Assembly: GCF_014076415.1 (NCBI RefSeq)
Contig: NZ_CP043568.1
Span: 3,968,001-4,032,000, forward strand
Reading direction: 5' to 3'
Source: Comamonas testosteroni
GTDB lineage: Bacteria > Pseudomonadota > Gammaproteobacteria > Burkholderiales > Burkholderiaceae_C
Length of the DNA stretch: 64,000 nucleotides
Part shown: in pieces, positions 63,371 to 64,000 of the stretch
Numbering within the stretch: position 1 is the first letter of the stretch
How the letters are laid out: every line of letters starts with the position of its first letter
The notes under the pieces: model-generated
Told to the model about the DNA's origin: nothing
The model's input: the letters and a program-made list of their open reading frames with translations, nothing else
Database searches by the model: none
Made by a program: the position numbers and the translations under genes

Positions 63371-64000
63371 TCAATATCCAAAGAACTCCTCACTACGCAC
63401 ATCGTCCTCATCAATACCGGCTGATATCAGCAACCGCTGCATTGACGCAACCATGGAAGGTGGGCCAGCAACATAAAAGATCGGATTAGCCAAGCCCTCA
63501 ATGGCCTGCTGGAGCCACTCTCTATCGATCGTTTGTGTATCACCACTCCAATCCACGGCAGAGTGCGCCATATCCGTCATGGTGGCCTTGAGCCGGAATT
63601 TTGGATTCTTCTTTTCGAGAGCTTGAAGCTCAGAGAGAAACGCCGAATCTTCTGGACGACGATTGGAATACAGCAGAAGCAAATCCTGCTGTGACTGCTG
63701 CATTGCAGCGTTTCGCAGCATGCTCATGAACGGCGTCACGCCAATCCCACCGGCGATGAGCACACCCGCTCGCGCGGTGTTTTTGTGCAAGGTAAGCGAA
63801 CCAAATGGTCCATCGATATCCAACTCAGCACCTACAGGCAGAGCTCCCAAAGCGCGTTTGTAAACGCTGTCCCTCATCCTCGTAGCAAACACTAGTTCAC
63901 TCTCGTGTGGCGCGCTGACAATGGAGAATGCGTGACATCGCTCCTCTTTACTCTCCCCTGGGACCGCGCCCGGCAGCTGGATTTCAAACGCCTGTCCAGG
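63371..64000 (-). CDS. flavin/NAD(P)H oxidoreductase, partial (N-terminus beyond window)
   Basis: The last 210 codons of a ferredoxin-NADP-reductase-type protein, open to the right edge. FAD-domain pieces CHAFSIVSAPHESELVFATR and LDIDGPFGSLTLH, NAD-binding AGVLIAGGIGVTPFMSMLRN and the C-terminal FYVAGPPSMVASMQRLL and SEEFFGY. It may be a stand-alone reductase or the tail of a larger oxygenase reductase. Divergent from the NO operon by convergence (stops face each other), so no shared control is visible. Confidence 0.85.
   Translation of the reverse strand, partial: PGQAFEIQLPGAVPGESKEERCHAFSIVSAPHESELVFATRMRDSVYKRALGALPVGAELDIDGPFGSLTLHKNTARAGVLIAGGIGVTPFMSMLRNAAMQQSQQDLLLLYSNRRPEDSAFLSELQALEKKNPKFRLKATMTDMAHSAVDWSGDTQTIDREWLQQAIEGLANPIFYVAGPPSMVASMQRLLISAGIDEDDVRSEEFFGY

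Noticed and set aside
1..64000. tRNA, rRNA or phage integrase attachment sites
   Set aside because: No cloverleaf-like or rRNA-like sequence and no integrase gene was recognised, so no island attachment site can be supported.

Overview
The window looks like a chromosomal segment of a betaproteobacterium of the Comamonadaceae, most likely Comamonas close to C. testosteroni. This rests on a complete phenol hydroxylase/meta-cleavage locus that matches gene for gene what is known of the C. testosteroni aph (Pseudomonas dmp) genes, on several orphan Bug-type binding proteins, and on GC-rich intergenic repeats (…AAGGCGCGAAGCG…) of a kind I recall from this family. No rRNA, tRNA or CRISPR array was found. 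The right edge cuts a gene.

Layout. 0.2-3.2 kb: a MerR regulator divergent from an extended-SDR epimerase, then an orphan fimbrial adhesin. 3.5-11.6 kb (minus strand): a seven-gene heavy-metal efflux operon, czcI-like / czcC / a His/Asn-motif membrane protein / czcB / czcA / small periplasmic protein / EamA exporter with a His-rich tail. 11.9-12.4 kb: GreA-like protein. 12.7-19.9 kb: a mevalonate-type catabolic locus: a Bug binding protein, a MocR regulator, degradative HMG-CoA reductase (mvaA), a TctB/TctA-like transporter and HMG-CoA lyase (mvaB). A decayed TonB-receptor plug lies between the Bug and MocR genes. 20.1-25.4 kb: an iron-type uptake system (ECF sigma, FecR, TonB receptor, DUF4198-like protein). 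25.9-29.8 kb: AraC/TauE pair and FabF/TetR pair.

29.8-33.1 kb is a scarred zone with an inactivated IS3-family element, a second transposase scrap, an orphan fragment of a phytase-like esterase and dispersed repeats. 33.1-52.1 kb is the phenol locus. Upper operon (minus): dmpKLMNOP (phenol hydroxylase), dmpQ (ferredoxin), dmpB (catechol 2,3-dioxygenase), a MetA-type outer-membrane protein and a GlcG/HbpS protein. It is driven by a sigma-54 promoter with DmpR/XylR-type upstream sites and regulated by a divergent DmpR-type activator plus a GntR repressor. Lower operon (minus): dmpC, E, F, G, a decayed ABC binding protein, H, a Bug protein and I, divergent from a LysR regulator. Together they convert phenol to catechol, 2-hydroxymuconic semialdehyde, 4-oxalocrotonate, 2-oxopent-4-enoate, then pyruvate and acetyl-CoA. 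The hydrolytic dmpD branch is absent.

52.6-57.7 kb: an uncharacterised catabolic-looking module (cupin, AraC, TetR, TIM-barrel isomerase, two alpha/beta hydrolases). 57.7-60.6 kb: a sparse region with IS3 and IS5 remnants and a secreted glycosidase-like gene. 60.7-63.3 kb: a nitric-oxide stress operon (truncated haemoglobin, NnrS, NsrR, membrane protein) preceded by an NsrR-like operator. The right edge holds the C-terminal part of a flavin oxidoreductase.
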